Part shown: positions 18,429 to 21,288 of the stretch, one piece after another | Position numbering within the stretch: the stretch's first letter is position 1 | Layout: each line of letters begins with the position of its first letter | Source of the DNA: Chara braunii | Lineage: Eukaryota; Streptophyta; Charophyceae; Charales; Characeae | NCBI GenBank assembly: GCA_003427395.1 | Contig: BFEA01001050.1 | Span: 35,543-56,830 of the forward strand | Reading direction: 5' to 3' | Length of the DNA: 21,288 nucleotides | Notes under the pieces: model-generated | The model's database searches: none | Told to the model about the DNA's origin: nothing | Seen by the model: the letters and a program-made list of their open reading frames with translations, nothing else | Made by a program: the position numbers and the translations under genes

Positions 18429-19254
18429 GGTCAGGCATGCTCCATAAGATTGGACGGCCTGACCGCTGTGTTTATTTTTGAATTGCATGGAGAATCAGAC
18501 CAGTTCCATAAGATTGGACGGTCTGATTGCTCTGGATTGTGAGGGTTTGACTGTGGCTGACTTTTCAGGGGCCAAACCTGTACCATAAGATTGGAGGGTT
18601 TGATTGCCATGTTTGGTTCGGGTTTTGGTCTGCTTCTTTTGTTGTTGGTCGAGGAGGTCTGGGCAAGTCCATAAGATTGGACGGCTCAGCCCGTTCCTGT
18701 TTCATTTTGAGGGAGCAATTCTCGCTGAGGGCAAGGCATGTCCATAAGATTGGACGGCTTTGGACTCATGCCGCACAAAGTTGGATTAGAGAGAAACGAA
18801 CCTGGCAAAGGACCAGATATGTTCCATACGATTGGACGGTCTGGCCCAATGCCTCGCACATGTTGGAACCCAAAAGGCTAAATTTTGGTTATATTTTATA
18901 ATATCCTATCTATGAACAGGCTAGCCAGGCATGGGTTCCATAAGATTGGACGGTCTGGCTATAGCTTATCATGAAATGAAGAGAGTATAACTAAGAGTAT
19001 AACTGAAGGTAACCCTGGGCAGGTCGGGCCTTGTTCTAAGATGAACGGCTCAGTCCTATGCCCAGCAGTTGAACACTAAGCGCAGAGAGATATATATAAT
19101 TTGGATATTAAACAGTTCAGGGCGGCTGAGCCTTGTTCTAAGATAAACGGCTTAGTCATATGCCCCAAAAGGAAGAGAGAAGTAGTTGTGCAACCTGTTC
19201 GTGTATACTCAATGGCTGAGTCAGGCAGGTTCCATAAGATTGGACGGCTTGACT
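18429..19254 (+). ncRNA. UAAGAU hairpin array, duplicate of 10622-11447
   Basis: Same ten hairpins in the adapter-joined copy. It gives no independent evidence for conservation. The ~120-bp repeats recur likewise at 19541-19873, the four hairpins at 20073-20163, and the first half of the stem-dense region from 20752 to the window end. Confidence 0.75.
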
Positions 19255-21288
19255 TTATGCCCTATGTAAGCTGGGTATAAGGGAATAAAGCATCGAGAGA
19301 TTACGAACTATTGTTTGCAAAGCTTGACCTGGGGTGGCGAGAGTACTTACCTTTGTGGTTTGGCCTACATGTGACTGAGTGAGGCTACTACTTGGTCTGA
19401 GTTTCAGTTTTGACAGGTAGTTGCTTTAGAGGCTCGCTACGTGCTAGAGCGATAGGAGTTAGTTTCAACTTCTGCATCTTCTGGGCTAAGTTTTTTTACT
19501 TAGATTGATTCTCGCATTTTCTGAGATCTTTTATTATACTTGGCTTTGTATAAATTTTGGTAAGCTACTTTCTGAACGGGAAGCGCTGCCGAAATTTTTG
19601 CAAATCCAGGGAGTTAGTCAAATTTTTGACTTCTCAAAGTTCAACTTGTCGTTCATAAATGGCTTAATCAAAATCTAGAAAGTCTCCTTTTCTAAAGGGA
19701 TTGCTGCCCAAATTTTTGCTAATTCAGGGAGTTAGACAAAATTGGACTTTGGAAAGTCAAATACTATTTCTGTTTTCATATTCGGGCTGATATAAATTCG
19801 GAAAGGCACTTTTCCTACGGGAAGCGTTGCCGAATTTTTCTTGGTTTAGAGGAGTTAGATTATATTTTGACAGGTGGCGATTTTTGCGATCCACCCTGAA
19901 TAGGGGAGATCCTACCGTTAGTCTACCTTTGCTTTGGGCATTGGCTTAGATGTAGACTTAGACATAGTTGGCAGATGACTTTGAGTAAGAATGTGCTATG
20001 GAGGTTCGTCCCCCATATGCTTATGATTTAGCTTTGGCATTGACCTATCTTGTGTTACAGGTCCTTTGGGGTGTCTGATTCAAGATCAGGACTAGATTCA
20101 GCTTGATCCCTTGAGGGTCATCTTCTGTTATCACTGATAACAGGTCGATTGCCGATTCGTCGGTTTACGATTCAACTTCAATTCACTCCTGCCACTTAAC
20201 CTAAAAGGCTTTAGTCTGTGATTGAACTGTTTTGTTGTGTTTTCACCCGGACTTTATTGAATGACCATCCAACAAAAGTACTGAGTATTTATTTAAGAGT
20301 TGCACGAGTGAGGCTTGTATGGCTAAAGCGAGGGGTATGAGTGTAAGGAATGGTTGAAGTTGACCCCGTGTAGTGCGTGGACTTTTGGTTGAATCTTTGA
20401 TGTGATTGCAGGTGCGTTTGTGGTTCGGACTTTGGATGTGACTGTTTGCGATTACATACATATATGGCTGGAAGGAGCCCCACTGTGACTGTGAGAAGTA
20501 ATCGTTCTATATAAATAAGCCTTACGTATATATTTATATGCACCTTGGGCATGCGCGCGGCTTGCTGTGATCGTGCGCAAGGGTTAGCCAGATTATGGGC
20601 TGAGAGAGAAGGAAGACCCTCCTCTATTTCTTGCTTTTTAGAAATTTTTATGGTTGGACGTTGTAGTCCGTGGCAGCCGTCAAAGTCAAACCCCTTGACT
20701 TTTGCCCAGGCCTGGAGTAGGACTTATCCCCAGGGCCGCAAGAAACAGCTGCCACCACAGGTGCGAACCTGTATACCACCCGCTCTGCATAAGGTGCAGA
20801 AGAGGGTGTGTGGTCTTCAACCGCGCATGGCGGTTGTCCAGCGCCACGAGATTAACCCTCAGTGCGCGTGTCAGCCGACACTTGAGTGTCGAACGCGACC
20901 CTCGAGATTAACGAGGGCCGCGTGAGTATGGGTACTACATAGTACGTCATCATTGCGACTGCTTGCGTACGATTGCATTGCTAGTCGATATGAATGGGCC
21001 CTGCGTCCGCGCGGTTTATACTAAGTCTCGCGCGCGACGCCTATCCGACTTCCGCGTCGGAAAGTTATGGGAGGGCTACTGAAGGGGCTAGGAGCGTTGT
21101 CGCGTTGTTTGTGTCGCGTTGTTCGGGTTGTGTCGTTTGTGCAATGTGTGTGTGTGCGTGTGTTTTATTTTTGTGTTTGTTAGAGTGGTGTGCGTGTGGT
21201 GTGTGGGATGCGTCCTAGTCGACCGACGACGGGCCGCGCTTGGGACTTCAGCCCCCCAAGATGTCGGTTCGCGTGCGGGTCCGATAGG

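Larger units (their letters stand above)
14795..21288. repeat. Copy 2 of the 7.8-kb block, probably an assembly artefact
   Basis: From 14813 to the window end the sequence equals 7006-13481 at +7807, with identical T16, G runs and microsatellites wherever I compared. The only difference is at the start: after the shared GGCGCCGGTC, copy 2 has GACTTATC where copy 1 has TG. Copy 2 starts right after the adapter and should be removed before annotation. Confidence 0.93.

Overview
The window is eukaryotic nuclear DNA and looks plant-lineage (streptophyte). It carries spliced exons of a plant-type SRS2/UvrD helicase, one exon pair separated by an AT-AC (U12-type) intron, several U6 snRNA-derived sequences, a Mutator-type MITE and many poly-T tracts. 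A charophyte-like genome would fit, but the species cannot be proven from sequence alone. No bacterial operon, rRNA, confident tRNA or CRISPR array was seen.

Layout. Positions 1-2600 are low-complexity non-coding DNA: poly-T, a homopurine tract, a 71-bp tandem duplication, a 14-bp-arm palindrome, a GGAY microsatellite and an antisense U6 copy. Positions 2601-5940 hold three consecutive plus-strand exons of the helicase (2601-2726, 3366-3509, 5857-5940), all phase 0 and together 118 codons, in long introns. The introns carry a 9-bp minisatellite, a 423-bp MITE with a perfect 9-bp target duplication, and a poly(A)-tailed U6 pseudogene. Another U6 copy lies just after the third exon. Earlier and later helicase exons were not found.

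Positions 6200-14756 show no convincing protein gene. They are rich in RNA-like structure: a diverged U6-like sequence ending in T16, a run of minus-strand splice-donor motifs, an array of ten hairpins with a UAAGAU hexaloop and covarying stems (10622-11447), a three-unit ~120-bp repeat with its own covarying hairpins, and an 0.8-kb stretch dense with short stems.

Positions 14757-14794 are exactly two head-to-head 19-bp Tn5 mosaic ends, the junction adapter of transposase-based mate-pair libraries. Everything after it (14795-21288) repeats 6994-13481 with a constant 7807-base offset and no difference seen beyond the first few bases. The simplest reading is a chimeric assembly: one circularised ~7.76-kb fragment was read through its adapter. 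Copy 2 should not be counted as biology. The real sequence after 14756 is unknown.

The best candidate for something undescribed is the UAAGAU hairpin array. The best-supported gene-level observation is the AT-AC intron in the SRS2-like gene.
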